From assembly GCA_963829705.1 (NCBI GenBank), contig CAWHJN010000005.1:1426001-1490000 (forward strand): a stretch of DNA of 64,000 nucleotides. Direction: 5' to 3'. The DNA comes from CAWHJN01 sp963829705 (GTDB lineage: Bacteria; Bacteroidota; Rhodothermia; Rhodothermales; BA12). The position numbers and the translations under genes were made by a program. The notes under the pieces were generated by a model that saw only the letters and a list, made by a program, of their open reading frames with translations, had not been told where the DNA came from and made no database searches. Of the stretch, positions 1 through 8,268 are shown piece after piece (position 1 is the first letter of the stretch; each line of letters begins with the position of its first letter).

Positions 1-388
1 CGACCTCGTACGTCAGCGCCGTGCCCGCGTCGAGCACCACGACGGGGCGCGTGCGGCCGTATCGCGTGTAGGCCGCCAGCGCCGCGGCGAGGCGGTCGGC
101 ACCGAGCGTCTCGGGCGTGGCGTAGCCGATGCGGAGCGGCAGCGGCAGGTGCGCGTGCAGGTGAGTGGGCCCCGGCCATCCCCGCGTTTCGAGTATCTGC
201 TCGACGGCAGCGGTGCGGTGTGGTACCACAGAGGCGAGGCCGGTAGCAGAGGGCGCGGGGCGCGCGTCGAGCCATTCGGCCAGCGCAGAATGCCAGTCGT
301 CGGCCCACGGGAAGCGCGCTGCCGTCACCGCGTCGCCGTCGAAAAGCGCGGCTTTGAGGGCACTGTTGCCGAGGTCGAGCGCGAGCAT
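1..388 (-). CDS. coaX: Type III pantothenate kinase, 3' part missing (window edge)
   Basis: Catalyses the ATP-dependent phosphorylation of pantothenate, the first step of coenzyme A synthesis. The translated N-terminus reads MLALDLGNSALKAALFDG, the nucleotide-binding opening of the ASKHA-fold type III family (DxGN). About residue 120 onward reads VVVLDAGTALTYEV, the family's second phosphate/metal motif. Roughly 129 of the usual 250-270 residues are present; the rest lies left of the window. The start codon shares one base with the stop of birA (TGATG), so the two are translationally coupled. A birA-coaX pair is a common bacterial arrangement linking two cofactor genes. Confidence 0.88.
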   Translation of the reverse strand, partial: MLALDLGNSALKAALFDGDAVTAARFPWADDWHSALAEWLDARPAPSATGLASVVPHRTAAVEQILETRGWPGPTHLHAHLPLPLRIGYATPETLGADRLAAALAAYTRYGRTRPVVVLDAGTALTYEV

Positions 389-1203
389 CACGAGGCGTGG
401 GTGGTGAGGTCGCCCACGCGAAAGGCGCGGAGGCCGTCAGCGGTGTCGAGTTGGAGCGCGCCCGTATCCGTCAGCCCCACCAGTCGGCCCTCGATAGGCT
501 GCGACGTGGAGGATTCGTGGAAGACGACCGGCCCGCCGAGGCCCGCGAGCCGGGCGCTGTAGAGGTGCAATAGCACGCGCCGCCCCTCGCCCGCGCAGAG
601 CGCCATCAGCGGCTCGAAGTGATTCAGCACGTCGGCCAGTACGGCGGCGCGGTCGTGCCGGGTGCCGGTGGCGAGCGTCAGCGAGGTGGCTTTTTCGGCG
701 ATCTCGTCGGGGAAAACGTCCTGGTTGACGTTGATGCCGATGCCGACGACGAGCGCCGAGGGCGCGTCTCGGAGGTGAACGGTTTCCAGCAGCAGCCCGC
801 TCGCCTTTCGGCCATCGAGGAGGACGTCGTTGGGCCACTTGACGTGGACGACGCTGTCGGGCGCGTGCGTTTCGAGCGCGCGGGCGATGGCGACGGCGGC
901 GGCGAAGCCGATGAGGGGCCAGTCGGGCATCGGGCCGTGCGGATGCACGAGCAGCGAGAACGTCAGGTTGGCCTCGGGCATCGCCTGCCACGTACGGCCC
1001 ATGCGCCCGCGCCCGGCGTGCTGGTCGTCGGTGAGGACGAGCGTGCCATCGTACGCGTGCGTCCGCGCGGCATCGTGCGCAGCGGCGTTGGTGGAGGCGG
1101 TGCGGGGCAGGTACACCACGGTGCGCCCGAGCGTGTGCGTGGTCAGGCGTGGAGCGAGGTCCGCCAGCCACGGCGGGGCGTCGGATTGCGTGGAGGTCGG
1201 CAC
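388..1203 (-). CDS. birA: Biotin--[acetyl-CoA carboxylase] ligase, monofunctional
   Basis: Attaches biotin to the carboxyl-carrier domain of biotin-dependent carboxylases; a beta subunit of such an enzyme is encoded at the other end of this window. Visible motifs are the biotinyl-AMP loop GRGRMGRTW, KWPNDVLLDGRKASGLL and VVGIGINVNQ. The GTG start at 1203 gives 271 residues beginning VPTSTQSDAPPW. There is no N-terminal winged helix, so this is the short class I ligase rather than a bifunctional repressor. The frame stays open upstream of 1203, but that part has no family similarity and would overlap the divergent TPR gene. It overlaps coaX by one base. Confidence 0.88.
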   Translation of the reverse strand: MPTSTQSDAPPWLADLAPRLTTHTLGRTVVYLPRTASTNAAAHDAARTHAYDGTLVLTDDQHAGRGRMGRTWQAMPEANLTFSLLVHPHGPMPDWPLIGFAAAVAIARALETHAPDSVVHVKWPNDVLLDGRKASGLLLETVHLRDAPSALVVGIGINVNQDVFPDEIAEKATSLTLATGTRHDRAAVLADVLNHFEPLMALCAGEGRRVLLHLYSARLAGLGGPVVFHESSTSQPIEGRLVGLTDTGALQLDTADGLRAFRVGDLTTHAS

Positions 1204-1251
1204 GGAACGATCTTTGGGAAAAAGAGCGGGAGCATGGACGGACAGGTGCCG

Positions 1252-1944
1252 ATGATCAACATACAGCGTTTCTGGATGCCCTGCGTGCTCGCGCTGCTGG
1301 GGTGCCTGTGCACGTCTGTCCCGGCGAGTGGACAGGATGCGGGGGCGAGCGAGGTCAGCCGGGAGTTGCACCGCGCCGAACTGGCGTGGCGCAGCGGCGG
1401 GAGCCTGCTCGAAGCCAAAGCGCGGGTGGACCGCGTGCTGAAGATGGAGCCGTCGAGTGTGGCCGGGCGCAAGCTGCGGGCGCATGTGCTCCTCGGGATG
1501 GGCCGCCCCGCCGAAGCGCTCCTCGACGCCCGCCGCGCCGTCGCACTCGCCAGCAGCCAGGACCCCGAGGCGTTGCTACTCGTCTGCGAATCCGCGCGCC
1601 TGAGCGGCCGGCGCGACGAGGCCCTCGCCGCGCTCGACGCCGTCTCCGGGCAGGCCCTCACCGATGCCGCGCTGCACGTCCGCATGGCGTGGAACGCCGC
1701 CGAGATGGGCCTGCTCGACCGTGCCGAGGCGTTCGCACGCATCGCGCTTCAGCAGGACACCAATCTGCCCAGCGCCTACCTCCAACTCGCGCGCGTCTTC
1801 ATGCAGCAGGGCGAGACCGCCGCGGCGGCGTCCGTCGTCGTGCGCGGCATCACCCTCGGCGCGCTCGACCTTCGCACGCTCCAGGCCGACGAGGTGCTGA
1901 AACCGCTCGTCGATCATCCCGACGTGCAGGCGGCGCTGAAATAG
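1252..1944 (+). CDS. Exported tetratricopeptide-repeat protein
   Basis: About 230 residues. It opens with a signal peptide (INIQRFWMPCVLALLGCLC then TSVPASGQ, probable cleavage near residue 27), followed by helical repeats of TPR type: RAHVLLGMGRPAEALLDARRAV, then ARLSGRRDEALAALDAV, then NAAEMGLLDRAEAFARIAL, then LARVFMQQGETAAAASVV. TPR proteins act as protein-protein scaffolds in the periplasm or at the outer membrane; no partner can be named. The ATG at 1252 was chosen because it gives a signal peptide of normal length; ATG 1234 is an alternative. It is transcribed divergently from birA and ends two bases before the convergent lipoprotein gene. Confidence 0.72.
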   Translation: MINIQRFWMPCVLALLGCLCTSVPASGQDAGASEVSRELHRAELAWRSGGSLLEAKARVDRVLKMEPSSVAGRKLRAHVLLGMGRPAEALLDARRAVALASSQDPEALLLVCESARLSGRRDEALAALDAVSGQALTDAALHVRMAWNAAEMGLLDRAEAFARIALQQDTNLPSAYLQLARVFMQQGETAAAASVVVRGITLGALDLRTLQADEVLKPLVDHPDVQAALK

Positions 1945-1945
1945 T

Positions 1946-2677
1946 TCAGCGGAGCGTGAAGGCGTAGTAGGCGAGGGCGCGCTCGAAGCGGCGCGGTGCC
2001 CGAAGGGGAAAGACCGAGGTCGTCGAAAAGCGCCCCACGTCCGGCACGTAGGTTTCGCCGAGAGGGCGGATGCGGAGGAAGAACGTGCTCGCCTCCGAGA
2101 AGCCCAGCGCGTCATCGCGGCGGTAGAGGCGCGCGGCCAGCACGGCGTGCGTGTCGCGGTGGAGATAGTAGCGCACCTGGCGCACCGAGGGCGCGGGGTC
2201 GGCATCGGGGCGCGCGGTGATCTCGACTACCTGCACGGGCAGGTTTCCCAGCAGGGTGTCGGGCAGGAGTCGGTAGTCGTAGGCGTCGTAGTGACGCGGC
2301 TGGAGGTAGGCGGGGTCGGAAGGGAGAACGTAACGCGACAGGTCACGGGCGTCGGCGGGAGGTGGCGCGAAGGCGCGCTGGAGGCCGCTCCCTGCCGGGG
2401 CGCCCGTGTCGCCCAGCGTCTGCACGGCTCCATCTGCGACGCGCGCGATGCGGGTCTGCGCCTCGCCGGGCGTCCCGCCGACCGCGTGCGTCGTGCGCTC
2501 GTAGCGCGAGTACGTGAAATCGGCGAGGCGGTCGTAGGCGTGCCGGAAGGTGGACGTGTCGGCCTGGGCGAGCAGGGAAAGCACCTGCTCACGTTCGGGC
2601 GTGTCACGCGCGGCGTCGCGGCCCGCTTCAGGGGCCGAACAAGCGCTGACGAACAGGAGCAGAAAAAGCAGACGCAT
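1946..2677 (-). CDS. Outer-membrane-type lipoprotein, possible LolA-like fold
   Basis: 243 residues starting MRLLFLLLFVSACSAPEAG: a type II signal peptide with lipobox VSAC, so Cys14 should be lipidated. The C-terminal two thirds are rich in beta strands (YDYRLLPDTLLGNLPVQVVEITARP, then QVRYYLHRDTHAVLAARLYRR), which resembles the LolA/LppX-type or DUF4292 outer membrane lipoproteins. That resemblance is an impression from the strand pattern, not a motif match. The start is set by the signal peptide; an upstream extension would run into the divergent riboswitch leader. It lies tail-to-tail with the TPR gene and head-to-head with the thiamin receptor locus. Confidence 0.7.
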   Translation of the reverse strand: MRLLFLLLFVSACSAPEAGRDAARDTPEREQVLSLLAQADTSTFRHAYDRLADFTYSRYERTTHAVGGTPGEAQTRIARVADGAVQTLGDTGAPAGSGLQRAFAPPPADARDLSRYVLPSDPAYLQPRHYDAYDYRLLPDTLLGNLPVQVVEITARPDADPAPSVRQVRYYLHRDTHAVLAARLYRRDDALGFSEASTFFLRIRPLGETYVPDVGRFSTTSVFPLRAPRRFERALAYYAFTLR

Positions 2678-2775
2678 AGACTGGGCGGGGTGGAGAACGA
2701 GAGGCGTAGCGCGCTGGCAGGTGCCGGGTTCGGTGAAGAATAGGCGCAACCCCGTGCTGCGTTTCGCGCCTGTGC

Positions 2776-2783
2776 TACTTTTG
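2776..2783 (+). promoter_or_regulatory. Bacteroidota-type -7 promoter element
   Basis: TACTTTTG matches the Bacteroidota -7 consensus TAnnTTTG exactly. Transcription starting a few bases downstream (near 2790) would begin just before the first riboswitch base at 2795. No convincing -33 TTTG was found, so the call rests on the -7 element and its position. Confidence 0.5.
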
Positions 2784-2794
2784 CGGGACATATG

Positions 2795-2880
2795 CCTGTG
2801 GGGGTGCCCGTTGCGAATACGCCGGGCTGAGAACACACCCTTAGAACCTGATCCGGATAACGCCGGCGAAGGGAATCAGG
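2795..2880 (+). promoter_or_regulatory. TPP (thiamin pyrophosphate) riboswitch, THI element
   Basis: The conserved core is present in order. P1 pairs CCTG (2795-2798) with CAGG (2877-2880). P2 pairs GGGTG (from 2802) with CACCC. The CTGAGA bulge is at 2827-2832, GAACCTGATC at 2844-2853, and the P4/P5 segment GGATAACGCCGGCG-AAGGGA follows. In this class TPP binding lowers expression of the downstream gene. It stands 85 bases ahead of the start of a TonB-dependent receptor and on the same strand, which assigns that receptor to thiamin or thiamin-precursor uptake. Confidence 0.93.
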
Positions 2881-2886
2881 CGGGCG

Positions 2887-2943
2887 ACCTGCTGCTGATG
2901 GCACGGGTCGCGCGCAGCAAGCACCCCGGCAGGTGACGTTTTT
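2887..2943 (+). terminator. Candidate riboswitch expression platform (terminator hairpin)
   Basis: ACCTGC (2887-2892) can pair with GCAGGT (2929-2934), with an inner TGCTG/CAGCA pair (2893-2897 with 2915-2919), followed by five T at 2939-2943. The 3' strand of riboswitch P1 (CAGG, 2877-2880) could pair instead with the CCTG inside the left arm, giving a competing antiterminator. This fits transcriptional control by TPP. The pairing was done by eye; the stem is interrupted. Confidence 0.4.
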
Positions 2944-2965
2944 CGTCCCACACTCCCGTCCGGTC

Positions 2966-5419
2966 ATGCGCTGTTTTGCTGCCCTTGCCTTCGTCTTTGC
3001 CCTCGTTCAACCGCTCGCCGCACAAACGCTCACGGGCCGCATCGTCGGCGATGACGCCACCGGCCTGCCCGGGGCCACCGTCGTCCTGCTCGACCCAGCT
3101 TCGCGGGCGCAGCAGGCGGGCACGGCGGCGGACGCCGAGGGTCGCTACACGCTCCGCACGCAGCGGGCCGGGACGTACCGCGCCCGTTTCTCGTTCGTCG
3201 GTCGTGAGGCGCACGAGCGCACGGTGACGCTGGCAGCAGGCCAGACGCAGACGCTCGACGTGATGCTGCCGCTGCTGGCCCTCCCCGGCGACGAGGTGGT
3301 GGTGGCGGCGGGGCGCGCGCCCGTCGGGCTGGCCCCGGTGACGGCCACCAACGTCACGGCGCTCGAACTGGCCCGGCTGCCTGCGGTGAAGGATCTGCCC
3401 GTCCTCCTGAGCACCAAGCCGTCGGTCACTTACTACTCCGAAAACGGCAACGGCGTCGGCTACACGTACCTGCGACTGCGCGGCTTCGACGAGCGCCGTG
3501 TGGCGGTTTCCATCAATGGCATCCCGCAAAACGAACCCGAAGACCTGAGCGTCTACTGGATCAACTTCTTCGATTTGCAGGGGGCGGTGCGCGATATCCA
3601 GATCCAGCGCGGCGCGGGGACGGCGGCGTACGGCTCGGCGGCCATCGCGGGCGCGCTCAACATCGTCGCCGATCCGTACACGCCGACGGCGTATGCGATG
3701 GCGGAGGGTGGCTACGGCGCGTACGGCACGCGCCGCCTCGCGGCGGAGGCGAGCACGGGCTTGCTCGGAGGCGGGTGGAGCGCCTTCGGGCGCGTCAGCC
3801 GGACGGAGTCCGACGGCTACCGCGACTGGTCGTGGGCGGAGTTCACCCGCTTCTTCGCGGGCGTGACGCGCTACGGTGAGCGCTCCCGGCTGACCATCCA
3901 GGCGTACGGCGGCCCGCAGCGCGATGCGCTCGCCTACTACGGCATCGCCAAGGCCGACAACGACGTCGAATCGCTCCGCAAGGCCAACTACGCCGCCTCT
4001 ACCCGCGACGTGGAATCGTTCCACCAGCCGCACCTCGAAGTGCTGCACGAACTGCAGATCGGCCCGGCGTGGACGCTCTACCAGACCGCCTACGCCATCC
4101 GTGGCGCAGGGTATTTCGACTTCGACGCCTCGTGGCGCAGCGCGAATTACCTGCGCCTGCCCGCTGGCTTCGCGGGGCTTTCCGACGACGAGCGGGCGTT
4201 GCCTCTGTACGAGGTCCTCGACGACCCGACGGCGCAGTTCCGGGCGTACGTGAGCATGTGGCACCTGGGCTACCTGCCACGCGCGACGTACGAGCGCGGC
4301 ACGACGCGGCTGACGCTCGGCGGCGAGGTGCGCCGCAGCACGTCGCTGCACTGGGGGCGCGTGCAGGAGGCGGCGATGCTGCCCGAGGAGGTCGTCGGCA
4401 GCGAGGCGGACGCGCGCGTGTACCAGTACCGGGGCCAGAAAACCGTGGTGGCGGGCTACGGAAGCCTGCTGTTTCGGCCTGTCCCCGCGCTCGCCGTGCA
4501 GGCAGATCTCCAGACGAGCTACCAGCAGTACCGCTTTTTCGACGAGCGCTTTTTCGGCCATGCCTTCACGACGCCGTTCGTGTTCGTCAACCCGCGCCTG
4601 GGGGCGACGCTGTTTCCCGAGCAACCCGTGCGGTTCTACGCCAGCGTGGCGTACGGGCAGCGCGAGCCGCGCCACAAAGACCTCTATGACGCCGACGAGG
4701 CGGGCGCGGGCGCGGAGCCGCAGTTCGAGCGGCGGCCCGACGGTACGCTCGACACCGGCGCGCCGCTCGTGCGCCCCGAGCGCGGCACGAGCGTCGAGCT
4801 CGGCGGTGCGCTCGAAATGCGGCGTGCCCGCCTGAACGCGACGGCCTACGGCCTCTTTTTCGACGACGAGATCGTGCCCTCCGGCGGATTGGATCAGTAC
4901 GGCGTGCCGCGCACCGGCAACGCCGAAAGAACGCGCCACGTGGGCCTCGAACTCGACGGAGCCGTCCGCCTCGCGCGCGGCCTCGACCTCGAAGGCAACC
5001 TCACCCTCAGCCAGGATCGGTTCGTGCGCTTCACCGAGTTCGAGTCCGACGAAAACGGTGCGGTGGCGCGCCTCGACCGCAGCGGCAACCCCATCGCGGG
5101 CTTCCCGTCGCGCACGGCCAACGCCGCGCTGCGCTACGAGCGCCGGGGCTGGGGCGCGCGGCTGGGCGCGCACCACACCGGCACCATCCACGTGGACAAC
5201 AGCGGCTCCGACGATGCCGAGTTCGTCGTCGATCCGTACACGCTCGTTGATGCCAGCGTCTCGTACACGCTCGCCGTGCCACGCGGGTCGCTGCGGTTAT
5301 CGGTGGATGTCAACAACGTCCTCGACCAGAAGGTGCTGCTGTACGGCACCTCGCCGGGTACGTTCTTCCCCGCCGCCACGCGCCACGTCTACGCCGGACT
5401 GCGCTACACGGTGCGGTGA
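2966..5419 (+). CDS. TonB-dependent outer membrane receptor for thiamin or a thiamin precursor
   Basis: 817 residues. Signal peptide MRCFAALAFVFALVQPLAAQ; residues about 21-105 form a carboxypeptidase-regulatory-like (CarboxypepD_reg) domain (LTGRIVGDDATGLPGATVVLL); about 110-235 form the plug (VLLSTKPSVTYYSENGNGVG, INGIPQNEPEDLSVYWINFF, IQRGAGTAAYGSAAIAGALN); the rest is the 22-strand barrel, ending in ATRHVYAGLRYTVR. It should import its ligand across the outer membrane using energy from TonB-ExbBD. The TPP riboswitch in its leader is the basis for the substrate call. TPP-controlled receptors are known in Bacteroidota. Thiamin itself, HMP or thiazole cannot be told apart here. The ATG at 2966 gives a clean signal peptide. 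Confidence 0.9.
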   Translation: MRCFAALAFVFALVQPLAAQTLTGRIVGDDATGLPGATVVLLDPASRAQQAGTAADAEGRYTLRTQRAGTYRARFSFVGREAHERTVTLAAGQTQTLDVMLPLLALPGDEVVVAAGRAPVGLAPVTATNVTALELARLPAVKDLPVLLSTKPSVTYYSENGNGVGYTYLRLRGFDERRVAVSINGIPQNEPEDLSVYWINFFDLQGAVRDIQIQRGAGTAAYGSAAIAGALNIVADPYTPTAYAMAEGGYGAYGTRRLAAEASTGLLGGGWSAFGRVSRTESDGYRDWSWAEFTRFFAGVTRYGERSRLTIQAYGGPQRDALAYYGIAKADNDVESLRKANYAASTRDVESFHQPHLEVLHELQIGPAWTLYQTAYAIRGAGYFDFDASWRSANYLRLPAGFAGLSDDERALPLYEVLDDPTAQFRAYVSMWHLGYLPRATYERGTTRLTLGGEVRRSTSLHWGRVQEAAMLPEEVVGSEADARVYQYRGQKTVVAGYGSLLFRPVPALAVQADLQTSYQQYRFFDERFFGHAFTTPFVFVNPRLGATLFPEQPVRFYASVAYGQREPRHKDLYDADEAGAGAEPQFERRPDGTLDTGAPLVRPERGTSVELGGALEMRRARLNATAYGLFFDDEIVPSGGLDQYGVPRTGNAERTRHVGLELDGAVRLARGLDLEGNLTLSQDRFVRFTEFESDENGAVARLDRSGNPIAGFPSRTANAALRYERRGWGARLGAHHTGTIHVDNSGSDDAEFVVDPYTLVDASVSYTLAVPRGSLRLSVDVNNVLDQKVLLYGTSPGTFFPAATRHVYAGLRYTVR

Positions 5420-5442
5420 GTGCGTGCTCTCGCCTGGCACGT

Positions 5443-5480
5443 AAAAACCTCCGGGACTTGCGAGAGTCCCGGAGGTTTTT
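5443..5480. terminator. Bidirectional intrinsic terminator
   Basis: A perfect 16-base inverted repeat, AAAAACCTCCGGGACT / AGTCCCGGAGGTTTTT, with a six-base loop. It has a T run on both strands and lies between the convergent receptor gene and the M56/TonB gene, so it can end transcripts from either side. Confidence 0.93.
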
Positions 5481-5506
5481 CGTTTGACGGCACGTGAAGG
5501 GGCGGA

Positions 5507-6756
5507 TCAGCGGGCGAGGGTGCCGCTCTGCGTCATCGTCTTGCCGTTGTGCGTGAGGCGGTAGAAGTACACGCCCGCCTCGCGGTCGGCGCCGCTGAAG
5601 ACGGTGCGGTAGCGCTGCCCGGCGGCGGCCTCGCCGTTGAACAGCACCGCCACGCGCTGCCCGATGGCGTTGTAGACTTCGAGGAGGGCCACGCCTGCCG
5701 TCGGCACGGTGAAGGCAACTTCCTGGTCTTGGCTGAACGGGTTGGGCGAGCCGGGTTCGAGCGTGTAGCCCTCGACCACGCTGGTGGCCTTGAGCGCGCG
5801 CGCGCCTTCGACGGGCACGGTGACGGTTTCGAAGCCGACGAACGACACGCGCAGGCTCGCTTCGATATCGCCCACGTTTTTCAGCACGAAGCCCCCGTCG
5901 CGATCTGTCGCCGCGCCGATCTGCGTGCCTGCCACGACGACGTTCGCGGCGGGCAGCGGCTGGCCCGTCCGGCCATCGACCACCCTGCCCGTAACCGTCT
6001 GCCCGTTGCGCTGCACGTCCAGCAGGCGGAGGCCGTTGGCATCGCCCGTGACTTCTTGCTCCACACCCAGCTTAAACGTGATGGGCAGCGTCATCTTCGT
6101 GTTGACGGCCACGCCGCGCTGCACGCCGGGGCGGAATTTCGCCGCGCGCACCACACGGAGGGCTTCTTCGTCGGCCCCGGCTCCGATGCCGCGCACGACC
6201 TGCGCGTTTTGCACCGAGCCGTCTTTCGCCACGACGAACTGCACGATCACGCGCCCTTCGATGCCCGCGTCTTTCGCCAGTTGTGGATAACGCACCTGCT
6301 GCGCCAGCGCGGGCAACCCGCCGATGAGTTCAGGCATCTGCTCGACGACGACGAACACCTCGCCGCCGGGAGCCGGAGGGGCGGGTGGCGGAGGAGCGGG
6401 GGCGTCGCCCGGGGCGGGCGGCGGAGGGGGCGGCGCGTCGGGGAGGCGGAAGGTGATGGGCAGCGTCATCTGCACTTTTACAGCTTTGCCGCGCTGCTTT
6501 CCAACCTCGAACTTCGCCGCCCGCACGGCGCGGAGGGCTTCTTCGTCCAGCCCCGCACCGACGCCGCGCACGATGAGAGCGTCTTCCACCTCCCCGGCCT
6601 CGTTGACCACGAACTGCACGATCACGCGCCCCTGCACACCCGCCCGTTTGGCGATCTCAGGGTAGTTGAGATCGGCCTGGATCGCTTCCAGTCCACCGAT
6701 GAGCACGGGCTGCTGCTCGACGACAACGAACACATCGGGCGCGGGCGGTGGGGGGG
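5507..6756 (-). CDS. TonB-TonB-CarboxypepD-T9SS sorting part of a frameshifted M56/TonB fusion protein
   Basis: Downstream part of a protein whose N-terminus lies in the neighbouring frame (M56 entry). Order: proline-rich linker; a TonB C-terminal domain (VFVVVEQQPVLIGGL ... MTLPITFRL); a second proline-rich linker; a second, clearly duplicated TonB domain (VFVVVEQMPELIGGL ... MTLPITFKL); a carboxypeptidase-regulatory-like beta domain (VTGRVVDGRTGQPLPAANVVV); and a Por/T9SS type A sorting domain (SPNPFSQDQEVAFTVP ... AGVYFYRLTHNG). This stretch has no convincing start or signal peptide of its own. The junction lies in a run of seven C (minus strand); one more C would join it in frame to the M56 protein, giving about 763 residues in all. 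Confidence 0.8.
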
Positions 6757-7797
6757 AGGCGGCGGCGCGTCCTGCGCCTGGAGCGACAGGGTGAAGGCGA
6801 GGCTGAACAGCAGCAGCAGCGCGGGCACGAGGCCCTTCGAGCGGAGGTCGAGTATGTGTTTCATGGCGTGTACGCGGGGGTTGAGGTGATGAACGGAAGC
6901 GGAAAGAGCGGCGACGGGCGCGGGCAGCGCGCCGAAGCGCAGCAGGAGGTGGGCGTACGGGCGGCGCTCGGTGGGAAAGCGCCCGAGGACGAAGGCATCG
7001 GCGGCCTGCTCGCGGCGCAGCGCGGCCTGCGCGCCCAGTTTGTGCGCGAGCGGGTGCCACGGCACGCACGCCGTCGCCACACGTGCCAGCCCGTGCCACA
7101 GCGCGTCGCGGTTGCGGACGTGCGCGACTTCGTGCGCCAGCGCCAGCTTCCAGGCGGGCGTGTCCCTGCCCAGCGCGACCGGCAGCACCACTACGGGCCG
7201 CAGCCAGCCGTACGTGAACGGCGATACACCCGCATCGACGTGACGGACGCGCAGGCGCGGCACACCCATCGACGCCGCGACGACCTGCGCTCGCGCTGCT
7301 TCATCCGGCAGTGCCACATGCGGGAGCGCGCGCAGCCATCTGTAGAGCTGGACGTGCCGAAACGCCAGCAGCCCGAATCCCACCACGGCACCCCCGAGCA
7401 GCAACAGCGTCAGCAATCCGAGCACGACGGGCGCGGCGGGCGGCGCGGAAAGCGGCGCGGCGGTGGGCAAAAAGGCGGGCGCATCGGGCGTGACGAAGGC
7501 TTCGTCTGCCGTGACGGTGATCTCGCCGAGTTGGAGATAGCCCAGCAGCGGGGCCACGGGGCGCGGCGCGTCGGTCGGGTGCGTGGCGCGCAGGGCAATG
7601 CCGAAGGGCAACGCGACGAGCGCGGCTACGAGCAGTCGCTGCCGCACGAGCGGACGCCGCAGCGCGAGGCGCGCATCGACCAGGTAGAGCGTGAGCGCGA
7701 AGAGTGTCCACAGCGCGAGCGGCAGCCACAGCGCGTCTACGCTCCACACGCCGAGGTGGGCGAGCGCGTCGAGGGAGAGGTCAGGTGTCATGGCCAT
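6622..7797 (-). CDS. BlaR1-type M56 membrane metallopeptidase (N-terminal part, frameshifted at 6750-6756)
   Basis: A sensor/protease partner of the BlaI-type repressor next door. It has membrane segments near residues 10-35 (VDALWLPLALWTLFALTLYLV), 45-60 and 110-130 (VVLGLLTLLLLGGAVVGFGLL), then the zinc motif ALAHEVAHVRNRDALWH (HExxH variant HEVAH). A last membrane segment, GLVPALLLLFSLAFTLSLQAQ, follows. After QAQDAPPPP the frame runs into unrelated sequence and stops at 6622, while the TonB domains continue in the other frame. ATG 7797 overlaps blaI by 17 bases (ATG 7791 is possible), typical translational coupling. M56-TonB fusions are known in Bacteroidota; a T9SS domain at the end of one is unusual. 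Confidence 0.82.
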   Translation of the reverse strand: MAMTPDLSLDALAHLGVWSVDALWLPLALWTLFALTLYLVDARLALRRPLVRQRLLVAALVALPFGIALRATHPTDAPRPVAPLLGYLQLGEITVTADEAFVTPDAPAFLPTAAPLSAPPAAPVVLGLLTLLLLGGAVVGFGLLAFRHVQLYRWLRALPHVALPDEAARAQVVAASMGVPRLRVRHVDAGVSPFTYGWLRPVVVLPVALGRDTPAWKLALAHEVAHVRNRDALWHGLARVATACVPWHPLAHKLGAQAALRREQAADAFVLGRFPTERRPYAHLLLRFGALPAPVAALSASVHHLNPRVHAMKHILDLRSKGLVPALLLLFSLAFTLSLQAQDAPPPPPHRPRPMCSLSSSSSPCSSVDWKRSRPISTTLRSPNGRVCRGA

Positions 7798-8185
7798 CCT
7801 CCGCGTCCAGCGTGTCGATGAGGTGGCGCAGCGCGGTGAGGTCATCGGCGCTCAGCGATTCCTGCTGCACGAGCGCTTGCACGAGTTGCACGGGCGATCC
7901 GCCGAAGACCTTGTCCAAAAGCGTCTGCGCGACGCTGCCGCGCACGGTTTCGGGCGAGCGCGCGGCGCGGTAATGGTCGCGCGTGCCCTCGCGGCGGGCG
8001 GTGAGATAGCCCTTTTCGGCCAGGTTTTTCATCACCGTCATCACCGTCGTGTAGGCCACGCTTCGGTGCTGCTGCAGGCGGGTGTGGACGTCGGCAACGG
8101 TCGTCTCGCCGAGCACCCAGACGTGCTGGAGCACTTCGAGTTCGGTTTCGCCGAGGCCGACGAGGGAGGCTTTGCGTCTACGCAT
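7781..8185 (-). CDS. blaI: BlaI/MecI/CopY-family transcriptional repressor
   Basis: 134 residues, normal for the family. The winged helix-turn-helix spans about residues 8-70 (LGETELEVLQHVWVLGETTVADVHTRL, then VAYTTVMTVMKNLAEKGYLTARREG), followed by the C-terminal dimerisation region. BlaI proteins repress their own operon until the M56 partner cuts them or triggers their removal. The partner is the overlapping downstream gene, and a good operator palindrome lies upstream at 8216-8231. The inducing signal is unknown: no beta-lactamase gene is nearby, so cell-envelope stress is only a guess. Confidence 0.9.
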   Translation of the reverse strand: MRRRKASLVGLGETELEVLQHVWVLGETTVADVHTRLQQHRSVAYTTVMTVMKNLAEKGYLTARREGTRDHYRAARSPETVRGSVAQTLLDKVFGGSPVQLVQALVQQESLSADDLTALRHLIDTLDAEDGHDT

Positions 8186-8215
8186 CTTTTGGGGTACGAG
8201 GTACGAGGGTGTTCG

Positions 8216-8231
8216 TACTATATAGATAGTA
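8216..8231. promoter_or_regulatory. Probable BlaI operator palindrome
   Basis: TACTAT-ATAG-ATAGTA, a perfect 6+6 dyad 31 bases upstream of the blaI start in an unusually AT-rich patch. TAC...GTA dyads are the form recognised by BlaI/MecI repressors, and the TATA-like core could overlap the promoter. Position and symmetry are seen directly; repressor binding is inferred. Confidence 0.6.
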
Positions 8232-8268
8232 ATGGAAGGCGAAAGTTTCTCGCCGGGGGCAAAAAAAT

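Noticed and set aside
7781..8185. Beta-lactam resistance operon
   Set aside because: BlaI and M56 proteins occur without beta-lactamase in many Bacteroidota, and no lactamase or penicillin-binding protein gene is linked here.
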